Positions 1-11,400 of a stretch of DNA of 64,000 nucleotides are shown in pieces; positions within the stretch are counted from its first letter, which is position 1; the number at the start of each line of letters is the position of its first letter. The position numbers were made by a program, and so were the translations under genes. Location of the stretch: positions 248,001-312,000 of the forward strand of contig JAJGOT010000284.1 of the NCBI GenBank assembly GCA_022457155.1, given 5' to 3'. Below the pieces are notes generated by a model, which saw only the letters and a list, made by a program, of their open reading frames with translations, was not told the origin of the DNA and ran no database searches. This DNA comes from Cladopsammia gracilis. Lineage: Eukaryota > Cnidaria > Anthozoa > Scleractinia > Dendrophylliidae.

Positions 1-439
1 ATGAAAAAACTGACACCGTTTCTTCGGATTGAACCCAACACTGTGCAGCTCAGCTCAGCTCTTGACCGATAAATTTAATTGAAGAACCCCTTGTCGTTTG
101 ACGGTCATTGGCTCCTGGCCGTTTGTAAAAGAAAAATATTATAGTTTTCATCGCAAACTACATATAGCTTTCCATTGATATATAATTTGTTATATTACTC
201 TTAAACTGGCGCGTGTACAATTTCTTTTACCGAATGGCAACCGCGAAGGGTGCTCTTGTAGTTGTAAATGTACTATTCACGAATACAAAAGGTTTAATTC
301 TTCACCCCTTCGTCTATAATTGAAATATGAAAAGTGATGCTTTCCCAAACTGTAAGTTCGAAAAGTCAAATGCTCGTGCGTTGATTAAATGTTACAATAA
401 ATAAATCATAAATGTCCGGTAAAACTAATGTCACCTTCA

Positions 440-1310
440 TAAAATTTTCTGTCAACCTGCTGAAAAACTATTGAAAACCTTCCGTCCAACAAAGGATATT
501 GTCAATCGCCACAAATTCAAGTTTCTTGGTCAAAAATGTAAACAATACTTGTTGCTCACAGCAAGCATTAAACGGCTTAACTTAAATGTATCAGTAAGCA
601 CTTGTTCATTCTGCAATCAGTACTTGTGCCTGACTTGTGCCAATTCTTGCATTTCAGTGTGCAAGTTTGGAGAAAATTAAGTGTAGCAGAACAATAATTA
701 AGCTTACCTCTAAAATTTCTCAGCTTTGAATTGTAAAGCAACACGAGCGTTCAAGTTGCCTGAACTTGTTTCCAACGAACGCTGACGTGCAAACGGCTTT
801 CCATACTTCTGCTGAAAACGTTAGAATCATAAATATAAGTTAGAACTAATGTCACCTTCGTAAATGTTCCTATAAATCTGCTGAAAAAAAAACTAATGAA
901 ACCTTCCTTTCAGCAAAAAATATGTCAATATAACATTCAAACTTCGCGGTTAAAGATTTGAACAGTCAATACTTGTTGATCCATATAAGCACTTCAGTGT
1001 TCAGTAATCTTATTTGTGTTTGCTGCGCAAATTCTTGCATTTCAGTGTTGCATAAGTTTCGAGAAATATCAAATACTTGTTCATTTGAAGTGTAGGAGAA
1101 CAACAATTAAGCTTAATTACCTCTAAAGTTGTCGCGACTTTGGAGTGAAAAGCATTAAACCAGCGTTCAAGTTGTTTGAACTTGTTTCCAACGGACTGCG
1201 TGCAAACGGTTTTCCCGCATATACTTCTGCTGGAAACGCGGAGAGTTCTTCCACTGGACATTTCTGCAAACAAATTAAAATTTGTCTTAAATTTAATGAA
1301 AAGACACATT
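440..1310 (-). repeat. Two exon-like tandem units of about 410 bp
   Basis: On the minus strand, two related units each contain a core with AGCAGAAGTATG, then CGTTGGAAACAAGTTCA, then CAACTTGAACGCT, ending TTAGAG before a GTAA donor-like site. The unit near 1130..1275 also has an upstream TTTGCAG acceptor-like site. The right arm has the same pair at about 20800..21360. The reading frames differ between units and carry stops, so a coding role is not supported. They could be untranslated exons, a lncRNA, or a tandemly duplicated repeat with chance splice motifs. Confidence 0.45.
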
Positions 1311-1792
1311 CTCAGAAAGTCCGGTTAAAACAAATGAGGAGTAAGCAAACATGGTGATTATTGAAATACAATCTGAAATGCGCGACACCCAGCAAATGTT
1401 AAATGTGCTTCGTAAAAATTTATGCAGCACCTAACCTTAGGTTTTTTCTCTCTTTTCCTCTACGGCAGTCCTCCAAATTGCTGCTAAATTCCTTGTCTTT
1501 TTTCGTTGTATTCTTTCTAATTTCGTTACCCTACGAAGGATTTAGAGCATTTTGTTGTTCACTCACCGAGTTGTCGGTCAAATCTGGAAAAACATTCTCG
1601 TCCCCAGGGAAAATGCGCGCCAGATCACCTCTTGCACGCGGCTCAATACTTTTCTCTGATTGGCTCGTGGTTTCTTTACCTATGCATGGCATTATGTAAA
1701 TAGCTTCCACCAAAAGTAGTTGGTATTCAAAGAGAATTCAAAGAGATGTGAAGTAATATCAAACACGTACACGAGGGAGAGTGTTTCATCAG

Positions 1793-1910
1793 GGGTCAAT
1801 TTAATAAAACTTTTGCAAGTGTAACTTACAAGTGTAGCCATTTTTTCAGAGGTTGAAAACAATAGCTACACTTGTAAATTACAAGTGTAAAAGTTTTATT
1901 AAATTGACCC
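1793..1910. mobile_element. Hairpin MITE nested inside another MITE (left arm)
   Basis: A near-perfect palindrome whose arms begin GGGTCAATTTAATAAAAC and contain a repeated ACAAGTGTA motif. It interrupts a second MITE family running about 1752..1990 (ends like AATATCAAACACG and GATATCCAAACATC). The matching copy at 20042..20158 lies between direct CTG triplets, and an uninterrupted version of the target is visible near 20286. That fits insertion with a 3-bp duplication. No ORF. Confidence 0.75.
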
Positions 1911-2404
1911 CAGGATATCCAAACATCAAGAATGGGTTGAAAAAAGAGGCGTATATCGCGTAAGCAAGTTTTTTTAAACCAATTCGAGGTGCGTTAAATC
2001 AATTTGCTTATAAACCCATCTATAAAATTTGGCATAGAAAAGTATATTTTAGAGATTCGTTTACAATATTTTTTAACTAACAGACATTGGGGCCATATAC
2101 GGTAAGGAACACCAATTTTTTCAAAATTAGAATCGCCTTCAGGTAATCTTATCTCGGAAACAAAGTCAGTGATCCCCAAATTTTTTTATTGCATTTCTGA
2201 CGCGAGTAACTCATTACCAGCTGTAGCAAAAGTTTTATAAAAAAATCAATGTTAGAAGATTTTTGCGCGAATGCCTTTACCGGAATCAAAATTTCCGTTC
2301 ACCCTGGGTTAGCTCAATCGCGAATTGAACAACTCGGCCCCAACCTCTGAATTCCATACCCGTTTTCAAATCTGGCTATGTTTTTACGCTCTTGTGGTTC
2401 CCTT

Positions 2405-3324
2405 CACATATAAACAGAAGCTTATCACGTTATGAGCTTCTGATATACATGTAAAGTATATTCAATTTCACTCCAAAATGGTCACAGTGAGTGTTTTACC
2501 ATTTACACGGAAAAACCGGTTGGTTTTGGGTAAATGGGAAGCAAAACTCCAGTAAGAGAAATCCCATTTAAGATTGGCGTGTACCATCTACCAATGACAT
2601 CCAATGACACCAGAAACGAGCTGAGTAACCACGCTTACGCATCAAAACTGGCGCAGGGCCTAGAACTGGTAGATAAAAGCAAGTGGGACCCCGTAGTTGT
2701 CCAAAACGATGTCTGTGATTGGCGAACGATATAATTGATATATTACTTGAACAATGCCCCTATCCCTAATCCCTATCCCAGCGGGACAAATCTATTGTTT
2801 TCTTACCGAATCACAGACATCGTTTGGACAAGTGCAGGACTACCCAAAAGCAAATGGTACACACATTTCCTTTCGGTTATTCCGGTTGGTAATTTTGAAC
2901 TATCTCTCAAGACGTCCCGTTTATTTTGGAAAATTTTCCGATCGAGCAAACCATAACAGCCTTACCATTTACATTCCAACCGAAATTTCCGGATTTTTTT
3001 TGTAACTGGTGAACAATGAGTCTATACCCGTTTCCAGAACAAAACGTCTCAAAAATCATACCCGAATTTGCTATCTTTGCGTTTTTTATAAAATAGTAAT
3101 ACACGGTATATACTTACCAATCCAAACCGTTTATCAATCCAATAAGCACAGAAGGCTGTTTTGTTCGATTATACATTTAGTCTTTTTTTTCGGCCGCCAT
3201 CAAATTTACATGTTACGAAAGTTTAAAACGCGTAACAAAGATAGTCAGCGGAAGTGTCGTCAAAAACTTAATGAGTTTAAAACTTAATAAAAAAACTTAA
3301 TGAATTTAAAACTTAATAAAATAT
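2405..3324. other. Unassigned sequence just inside the left arm
   Basis: No supported gene or RNA. Short open stretches here lack splice context, family motifs or a second conserved copy. A CAGACATCGTTTGGACAA-like string appears in both orientations (about 2700..2720 inverted and 2813..2832), indicating a small inverted repeat of about 20 bp around 2700..2830. Confidence 0.4.
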
Positions 3325-3399
3325 GTAAATATAGGTGATAAAAATTACATAAAAACAATTAGACTAATAAATAAATAAAACCAAGCGTTAAAGGACTTT

Positions 3400-3610
3400 C
3401 TAAACAAATAACTTAGCGCGGATTGAGTCGCACTGTTTGTTCAGTGTTGGCTTGAGTTCTTTGATAAAAAGCATTTCGAAAATAAGACAATCAAATTTGT
3501 TCTGGCACTTCTTTAAAATCTTAAAACTTCGCGCAATGTCACTCAAGTCCATATCATGTTGCTGTCTGAGGTGGTTTCCGACTGCCGACCCCTTGTGTTC
3601 TTCAATGCGT
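3400..3610 (-). pseudogene. Penelope-like element, C-terminal end of the GIY-YIG endonuclease domain
   Basis: The minus strand gives an open run of about 68 residues ending in a TAG at 3400..3402. It contains the tail typical of GIY-YIG-bearing Penelope-like retroelements: AVGNHLRQQHD, then KKCQNKFDCLIFEMLFIKEL, then LNKQCDSIRAKLFV at the end. No reverse transcriptase lies upstream, because the fragment is cut at the centre of the inverted repeat. It is a 3' remnant and not active. Family assignment is from remembered motif pattern. Confidence 0.75.
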
Positions 3611-3624
3611 TGTGTTCTTCATTG

Positions 3625-3797
3625 CGCGAAGTTTTAAGATTTTAAAGAAGTGCCAGAACAAATTTGATTGTCTTATTTTTGAAATGCTTTATATCAAAGA
3701 ACTCAAGCCAACACTGAACAAACAGTGCGACTCAATCCGCGCTAAGTTATTTGTTTGTTTATTTATTTATTGTTTGTTTATTTATTTATTAGTTTAA
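3625..3797 (+). pseudogene. Second Penelope-like GIY-YIG C-terminal remnant
   Basis: The mirror image of the minus-strand remnant, starting at the IARSFKIL segment and running through FEMLYIKELKPTLN to SIRAKLFV. The original stop after LFV is lost, so the frame reads on into the AT-rich tail. It lacks the HLRQQHD part present in the left copy. Differences between the copies are few (for example F to Y in the MLFIKEL motif), so the duplication is fairly recent. Confidence 0.7.
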
Positions 3798-4214
3798 TTG
3801 TTTTTATGTAATTTTTATCACCTATACTTACATATTTTACCACATTTTAGCGTTCTCTACATTCTTATCTTTTTATACTGTAATATATTTATGCTAATTC
3901 TGTATTTTTACATCTACTTGAAAATGACCTCGGAGAGGTCGAAGCGTCGTGATTTTTTATCGCTAATTTTTATAGCAAAATCTTTTACTAAAAAACTACT
4001 CTAGCGAACATTATTTGCAATTTTCGCATTTTTCCGATATAGTTGAACTTTTCATAAAATCTTGGCGGCCATTTGGATGACGTCGCGGACCCCCAGCAGC
4101 ACCATAACCCATATTAATTACCTTATCTTGTATATCATATAGCACACCACCGGCTGTCTATTACATGTGAAATATTTCCGATATATTGTAACACCACAAA
4201 AATACAGTCGAGGG

Positions 4215-4290
4215 GTTACATCCCCTCCCCCCCCCCTTTGTACCACTACCCCCCCAACCCAACCCAACCCCCCCCCCCCCCCCCATGTAC
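4215..4290 (+). repeat. C-rich low-complexity tract
   Basis: Interrupted poly-C runs with CCCAACCCAACCC in the middle. They resemble the poly-G/poly-C borders of the dispersed repeat at 14035..14515 but have no matching body here. Possibly the remnant end of such a repeat. Confidence 0.6.
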
Positions 4291-4334
4291 CACGGCGAGG
4301 ATATAAGTTTGCGTGAGGGTTAAATGTGCCTCAG

Positions 4335-5440
4335 TCATTTGCAGGTCTTGAGAAGAAAAGTTCGTAACTGTTGGACATTTCCAATCGCGCTCCAAAAAAT
4401 CTATTAAACGGTTTTCGAGGCATCCTTGGGAATAGACCGCACTCTAACGAACTGATAAGTAGCCGGTAAGTAGACTATTTGATGATTTCAGAAAGAGGGA
4501 AGCGATAGAAAGGCGCCAAGAAAACATATTGCGAGTATTGACGACGGGAAATAAGGCGCAAAAGAGCGAGGCCAGGTTCTTTCGAATGACTCTTTAGTTT
4601 CCTAGCCTTTTGGTCCACTACCAGAAATTTCTCCTTCGCGTTGCTCCCCGCTATCTATTTGTTTCGGCTAAATAAGTTTGTTTACTCTTGGAAAGAGAGT
4701 GTTGACTGAGTTATTGGGCTCTACCGTAGTTTTCAACACCAGCCTCTCTTCGACGGTCTTGCATGTCGTTCAGCGCTCTACAAAGTTATTTTCGTGCTTT
4801 GTATCGGTGCCATTCGCTCGAACTAAGTTAAATGTTTTTTTTTTTATTTTGGAAAATTTGGCAAACCTTCTTTTTATTTAGTTTGCGTCATGAATAATAC
4901 CTTCAAAAGATGGTTTATCAACCGAATAAACAAGGAGTCAACATTGCAAAGAAACATTTTGTTCTTAGAGATAAAAGTCATGACATGATTGTTTTATAAA
5001 TTGATCTTCTTGGTGGTTGATCCGCAAATAGAAAGACTAACACCTTGTTTTCGGACAAGCATCGATTACACTGTGTAAAATCTGTTCAAAATAGGTAAAT
5101 GTTATCGTGTCATTATTTAGCATGTCTTAAATTTATGCTAATATTTCTCCATTTCGTCTGCAATAGCCCATGCCGTACGCCACATCATCAAAGCTCATGG
5201 TATGGCGACGTAGTTTCTTGACGTTCGCCTGTTTTCGGCGGATAGAAAAGGGTTTCTAAATTTTCCGTCATCATGCCCCGTTCATTATAACGAAAGTTTG
5301 TGACGTTCAAGGGGACGTATAGTACCTCATTTTTGCCATTTTAAATAATTCTTACGTCGTAACATTTAAAGTAAAGCGATTTCCTTTTTTCACGACACAA
5401 ATCATTCTTGGTAAAAGATTACTAAAGTAGCTTCCAATAA
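4335..5440 (+). repeat. TNF-locus flanking block R1
   Basis: First of three related blocks (R2 6395..7400, R3 12525..13340). Shared landmarks are GAGGCATCCT, AACTGATAAGTAGCC, GACGACGGGAAA, GGCCAGGTTCTTTCGAATGA and GTTCGCCTGTTTTCGGCGG. R1 and R2 each precede a copy of the TNF upstream region, and R3 follows gene A. The arrangement fits a tandem duplication of a TNF-containing unit. No ORF is conserved between the blocks. Confidence 0.8.
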
Positions 5441-5779
5441 GGTAGATACAAACCGGCTCGAAAAAAAAAACATACATGCTTCTAACAAAAGAAAGGTCTG
5501 AAATGTTTTTGCTTTTTCAACTCTAAGAAAATAACAGTGTACCCAACTGTCTCCAAAATCTATACGATAGAGCAGATAAAGTAGAATCTAAATATGTCAA
5601 ATTGTTTATCTTCAGAATCTGACTGTCTACAAATTGTATCTGAAATGTACAAATGTTTACAGATATTTGTCAGTTTTTATTTTGCCGTGTATGTCTCAAA
5701 TTGATTGGTAAGTTTCTGCTAGGATGCCAGAAAAAAAGTCTAATTAAAAGATAAAGTATTCAGAGATTAAAAACGTTAA

Positions 5780-6350
5780 ATTTACTACTACAGAACTTCC
5801 TTGACTAGGCTGTACCGAGAAGCAGCGGACCAATGTTTGTATTGAGAAGATTAGAAATGTCTGATAACTATGTTAATCGTCATGTTTGTTTAGTTCTACG
5901 TTTACCACAAAAGTGCTGATAAATTAATGTGTAAAACACAACGCATAAAAGAACGCCCAAAAGCTAGTGCGATCTATTACAGAGTGAATCGTATAAGTTT
6001 TTTATAACACTATTACTTCAGCTTTCCAAACCCACTTACAAATAAAATTTTAACGCGACACGTGGATACTGAAAATTGAATTCCTCAACAGGAACGAAAT
6101 TCAAGTCCTATGAATATGAATAAAATATGAATGCCTCGTCATATTAAGTTATTGCATCATGCCCTGGGGTAGTTATTGTTTTTACTGGCGCTTAAAACTA
6201 ATAAACAATTCAGTGACCTATGGCGATATGCGCCTCATTCTACGTTCTTATTTCAAAGAGACAAATTATAGCGCTTTTGATCGCGAAATGAAGTTCGTTT
6301 TCATCTGTGTTGCCCTGATTTGTACCAACTTGTACTTTTTCGGTGTCTGA
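5780..6350 (+). pseudogene. Truncated TNF-ligand copy: upstream region plus signal-peptide exon only
   Basis: From the CTTGACTAGGCTGTACCG landmark to the ATG at 6288 this matches the regions upstream of TNF copies A and B. Exon 1 then encodes a 20-residue hydrophobic peptide starting MKFVFICVALICTNLYF. After TACTTTT the sequence leaves the gene family and enters CGGTGTCTGAAATCC, the string found downstream of gene A at about 12500. A deletion has therefore removed exons 2-5 and joined exon 1 to the 3' flank, with a few T residues at the junction. A TGA follows at once. If transcribed it could yield only a leader peptide. Confidence 0.82.
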
Positions 6351-6394
6351 AATCCTCAAAAAAAAGTCCGGAATTTTGTTTGTAAGCCTTATTG

Positions 6395-7400
6395 GAGGTC
6401 TTGAGCCGAAAAACTCGGAAATGTCGGACATTTCCGTTCGATTGCTCTCCGAAAAAATAATTTTCAACGAAAGAGGTGCTAAACGGTTATCGAGGCATCC
6501 TACTAACCGAACTGATAAATAGCTGATAAGTAGCCGCGCCTGTTTAATAATTTCAGATAGAGGGGAGAGAAAATAAGACAGCGCCCAAAGAAAACATATT
6601 GCGAGTACTGACGACGGGAAAAAAGGCGCGAAAGAGCAAGGCCAGGTTCTTTCGAATGACTCTCTAGTTTTCTAGCCTTTTGGTCTATTAGCAGCAAGTT
6701 CTCCCTCGCGTTCCTCCCCGCTGTCTATTTTTTCGGCTAGTTAAGTTTGTTTACTATTGGAAAGAGAGTGTTTATAATGAAACTGAGCTAGTATTAAGTT
6801 CGACCGTACTATTCAACCACAGCTTCTCTCTGACGGTCTTACATGACATTTAGCGCCGTACAAAGTTATTTTCGTGCTTTGTATGGATGCCATTCGATAG
6901 AACTACGTAAACTACTGTTTTATAAATTGATCTTCTTTGTGGTTGATCCGTAAAAAAAGACTAAGACTGTTGTTTCCGGATAAAAATTGATTACGCTGTG
7001 TAAAAGCTATGTAAAAGCTGTACAAAATAGGTAAATGTTGTCGTTTCATTATTTGGCATAACTCCAATTCATTTCCGACATCAATCCTACGGCATACGCC
7101 ACGTCATCAAAGCTCATGTTGTGGTGGCGTAGTTTCTTGACGTTCGCCTGTTTTCGGCGGATAGAAAATGATTTCTAAAATTTTCGCCACCATTATAATA
7201 AAAGTTTGTGACGTTCAAGGGGACATATTGTACTTCACTTTTGCATTTTAGACGATTCTTACGTCGTAACATTTAATCAAAATAAAGCGATTTTCTTTTC
7301 CTTTTTTTTTTTCATGACACAAGTCATTCCTGCCTAGAAATGTCAAAAATTTCTACAATAGCTTTCAATAAGGTAGTTTATTGCGCATGCTTCTAAAAAA
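6395..7400 (+). repeat. TNF-locus flanking block R2
   Basis: Second copy of the block described at 4335..5440. It starts right after the deletion junction of the truncated TNF copy and leads into the upstream region of gene A. It has the same landmark strings in the same order with scattered substitutions and indels. Confidence 0.8.
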
Positions 7401-7699
7401 ACCAGATTTCAAATCTAAGAAAATAACAAAGTATACCTAGGTGTCTGTAAAACCGATGTGGGAATCTGAATATGTCAAATTGTTTATCTTCAGGGTCAGA
7501 TTATCTACAAATTATACTCAAAATATACAAATATTTAGCAGCTGCATGTGAAATGATTGTCAGTTCATATTTTGCAATGCATCAGTCTTTAATGGACTAA
7601 TTGGTAAGGCTGAGTGAGAATATAATAAGAAACGTCTACTTTGAAGATAAAGTATTCATAGATGTGCAGGGTATTTTTTGCAAATAAGTTAATTCATAA

Positions 7700-7960
7700 T
7701 ATGATCGTACGGCCCCGCTGACGCAATCCTACAGAAAATAGAATCGCAAGGTGACGTGAGCGGGGCCGGACGGGTTGAAGTGAGCCGGTCCGGAAAAAGC
7801 CGTCCGGTCCCGCTCTAGTTCAAGCGACCTCGCATTGCACCACTTAGCCTGTTCCAGGCTCTCAGATAGTGGGGGCGAGCGAAAAACGTTGGTAGCGAAG
7901 AAAACAAGAGTGGGGACTGGGGTTGGAAGGGCGGGGGCTGGGGAGAGGGAGACTAGACTA
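7700..7960. other. GC-rich insert and GACTA microsatellite upstream of TNF gene A
   Basis: A GC-rich stretch absent from the other TNF upstream copies. It holds inverted GGCCCCGCT / AGCGGGGCC motifs and repeated CCGGTCCGG-like strings. It ends with a short (GACTA)n run at about 7950..7968 just before the conserved upstream block resumes. Looks like an eroded repeat insertion; no ORF. Confidence 0.45.
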
Positions 7961-8463
7961 GACTAGACTTCCTTGACTAGGCTGTACCGAAGAACCAGTG
8001 GACCAGTGTTTGAATAGAGAATGACATGTCTGCTAAATATGTTAATCGTCATGTTTGTTCAGTTCAACGTTACCTTTACCACAAACTGCTGATTAATGTG
8101 CGAAACACAACGCATAATAAAAAAACAAGAGCGCTAGTGTGACCTATTGCAGACCGAATCGTTAAAGATTTTGTTATAACACTATTACGTCAGCCAACTT
8201 ACAAATAACATTTTATACGCGACACGTGGAGACTAAAAAATCAGTTCCTCAACAGGAACGAAATTCAAGTCCTATGAACATGAATAAAATATGAATGCCT
8301 CGTCATACTAAGTTATTTGCATCATGCCCTGGGGTAGTTCTTGTTTTTACTTGCGCTTAAAACTAATAAACAATTCAGTGACCTATAGTAAGAATCATTT
8401 CACCCTGCGCCTCATTCTACGTTGTTATTTCGAAGAGACAAACTAAGCGCTTTCGATCGCGAG
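7960..8463 (+). promoter_or_regulatory. Conserved upstream block of TNF gene A
   Basis: This roughly 500-bp stretch is shared with the truncated copy (5780..6287) and, inverted, with gene B (58409..58945). Shared landmarks include TTAATCGTCATGTTTGTT, CAACAGGAACGAAATTCAAG, ATGAATGCCTCGTCATA and CATCATGCCCTGGGGTAGTT. It must contain the 5' UTR and probably the core promoter. I could not identify an unambiguous TATA box or start site. Conservation among copies reflects duplication and is not proof of constraint. Confidence 0.5.
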
Positions 8464-11400
8464 ATGAAGTTCATTTTTATCTGCGTTAACCTGGTTTGTA
8501 CCAACTTGTACTTTTGTCAAGGGGGAAATACATCTGGAAATCAAGTAAGTGTCGATAATGTCCTATTATTATATTCCAACTAACAACGTCCTTCGGCTTC
8601 AATTTCTTGGAGCACCAAACGAATCGTTTCGGGTGAAAGCTGTTCGGCGGAAAGCCTTCAATAGTCGCCTTAAAAATTCGTAATAAATTACGCTATGAAC
8701 TAGAGTTCGCTTTTGTAAAATGTCGCCTCAATCTTTCATAACATCGGGAAATTTAACGTCTTTTGTTTTTGGAGGAATTAAAAGTGTTGTTTTGGGTGCG
8801 AAATAAGGTCTCAGCTAGGATTCTCGAAATGAAGAAGGTAGCTAAAGCGTTAGGGAAATCAAATTCCTTTGATTCTCTAAAATTTTCTACCGCTGAAAAG
8901 TTCCGCTAAAAGAACCAAAAAGCTGTTTTAGCTTTCACAAAGTCTCATTTAAAAAATGGTATGGGAAAACAATACAGCGCCATTCCAAGTGTTTGACTAC
9001 ACATTCATCATTGGATGCCTCACATTTTATTCCAACTAACAACGTCTGACTTCGATTTTGATTTCTTTCATAGTACATTAAGTCCGGATCGGCGATATAT
9101 ACGGGCATGTAGCAGCTCTCGTAAGGTCTCACACCATTGGTTCGGAGAGCAATAGAACAAATAACCCAACAATGGGCTCTAGACCTAAAAACAATAGAAG
9201 CTGTGTTTTACAAGGCCAATGAAAATAGAGGTTTCGGAGAGCTGCTACACTACTGATATATACAGGCTTGGGCTTCTCGTCAGTACCAGTTGAAGATTTA
9301 AAGCGCACTTAGCCTAGAAGATCTGGAATTTAATTGAATTAACAGTTTAAAATCAAGAGCAAGAAGAAATTTAATTGCTTGAAAAAATGCGTTTAACTAG
9401 TTGCATTAGTACATTTCAGACATTTATACGTTACACTATCTTACACTCTACGTTACTCTATCTTAAATAATATATTCACCCCTGTTCCTCGCAGTCTCAC
9501 AGCTACTGTAGATCAAGGTTACAAAAAATTGATAGGAAGACTTGCGGCTTCACTAAAATTAACAATAACAAGAAGGTCAGCAGTAAGAATAATTGAATCT
9601 GTTAGGAATACAGGCGACGGTTTCGTTTGCTTTATATCGCTTCCTGTCCTAAACGTGAAATAGGCATTTGCACGATGACGTCATTTGACTACTACTACCA
9701 GAATCCTTCAGTTTTTTTGTTTTGTAGTGCAAATTAGGGCTATTGTTATTTAAACCGCACTGGGATTACAAAATTTAAATAAGAAAGGAAAAACGAAATG
9801 AATTCTGGTAGTAGTAGTCAAATGACGTCATCGTGCAAATGGCTTGTTGCCGCGCTTTTATTCAGCAACCGTGTTGCCAACTTGGCGACACAAACTAAAA
9901 TACGCGGCTCCAAAATTAAGAACTCTTGGTTTATTAAATTCAGATTTATCCTGATACATAGACTTACCACTTCAATCATTCAAAGGAAGTCTTATTTCAT
10001 ATCGAGAATAATTCTGATTGACCTTTTTGTTTTGTTTCACAGAACGTTTGTACAACTCACGCCTGTCCCATTAACATCAATGTTAACGGCAATGTAGGCA
10101 TAAAGGTAACAACAAAGTTTATAACTCTGACTGCCTTTTTTATCTTTTTTGTAAAAAGAGATTCCGTCTTTCATTATTTATAATCCACAAATGAAAACCC
10201 AATAAATGTATCATCTTTTAGGGTGAGAAGGGTGTGAAAGGAGACACTGGAGCTAAAGGTGACAATGGAGCACCTTGCCAATGTCCTTTACAGGTAAGAG
10301 CCACTAATAAACATTCTAGAAATGAATTTGATTTTCAAAATCTCGACCAGAACATAAAGGTATGTTTCTCGACAAAATTATTAAAAGTAAATGGTGCCAG
10401 CTGCAGTATGACTTACAGTTATGAAACTAAGTTATATTAATGAAATTTAGTTCTAAACAAATTTCAAAATGATAGAAATGGTGAATGGCAAGTGGCAAAA
10501 ATTAACATGTATTAATTGGCCTTGTAAGAAATACCCGCTAACCTCTAACTACACAAAAGTTCAGTTGCAGTCAGATAAAATATGGACCATCCATCAGTAG
10601 CTATCAACATAGCAAAAGTTTGAATTGAAAATTAAAAATAATGAATTATGAATTGAAAGTTCTTTAGCCAGATTCCTCATAGACCGTCGTTTCTATGCTG
10701 TTAGATGACACAATAAGCCAATATTTCATTAAACCAGCTCTGTCGGTTTGTCAGTTATCAATAGACACGTTGAACCGACATCTTTTATCTTTTCCATTGC
10801 AGAATCCAAACAAGCCATCTGCTCATATCGAAGCTGTCAATAAAAAAGAAGTGACTTACAAGGCCAATCAAAGTAATTTGTTTTGCTTTTTCCACTTATT
10901 TGCTTCAGTATATTTGAAGCTAAAATTTACAATTAATACCAAATTAAACACTTTTCACTTCTTTATAATCACATATTGTTTAAAAAGTAACTTGGCCCTT
11001 AAATGCTTGCGATGATTAAAAAAAGCTATTAAAGAAAAAATACTGTTTTGAGATGATCTTATTCATCTCAAATGAAACCAAATTAGACATTATATTAGTA
11101 CACCATGCTGAACCTTATTGGTCCGTTTCCCTCTGTGTGCAAATTGTCTAAATAACTAAAGCGAACCGCTTTTTGAAGTCACAATTTAAGCGCAGTACTA
11201 TAAGTTCTGGTGTAGATTGAGTAAATTATAATTACAGAACTCAAATGTTTATACTTTGCCTTCTTAGTGGTAAAAGACTGGTCTGCCAGTGCGCCATTTA
11301 GCCATCTTGCAGGCGGCATGAAGTACCAGGATGGAAAACTGACTGTGCCCATCCCTGGACGATACTATATCTACGCTCAGATTTACTACCTTCGCCCACA

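Larger units (their letters stand above)
1..2404. repeat. Left arm of a large inverted repeat (partner 19313..22075)
   Basis: Reading the window start forward matches the reverse complement of sequence ending near 22075 almost base for base. Identity continues, with small indels, to about 2404, where GTGGTTCCCT is the last shared string. The left arm may extend beyond the window edge. It carries two exon-like repeat units and a hairpin MITE nested inside another MITE. The right arm carries the same nested insertions, so they predate formation of the inverted pair. No convincing protein-coding gene lies in the arm. Confidence 0.9.
3325..3840. repeat. Head-to-head pair of Penelope-like 3' ends (inverted repeat)
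   Basis: Sequence from about 3325 to 3537 reappears inverted from about 3622 to 3840, including the coding end and an AT-rich tail with TAAATAAATAAA and GGTGATAAAAATTACAT. The spacer is about 85 bp. Both arms read outward from the centre, so the two element ends are joined head to head. The left arm retains slightly more coding sequence than the right. Confidence 0.8.

Noticed and set aside
471..680. 69-codon ORF in the left arm (also at 21336..21608 minus)
   Set aside because: It recurs only because the arms are inverse copies. The two versions differ by indels that change the frame, it overlaps exon-like repeat sequence, and it has no domain.
1403..1699. 98-codon plus-strand ORF
   Set aside because: It is disrupted in the right-arm counterpart and covers repeat sequence that also begins segmental units (TTACCCTACGAAGGA). 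No motif.
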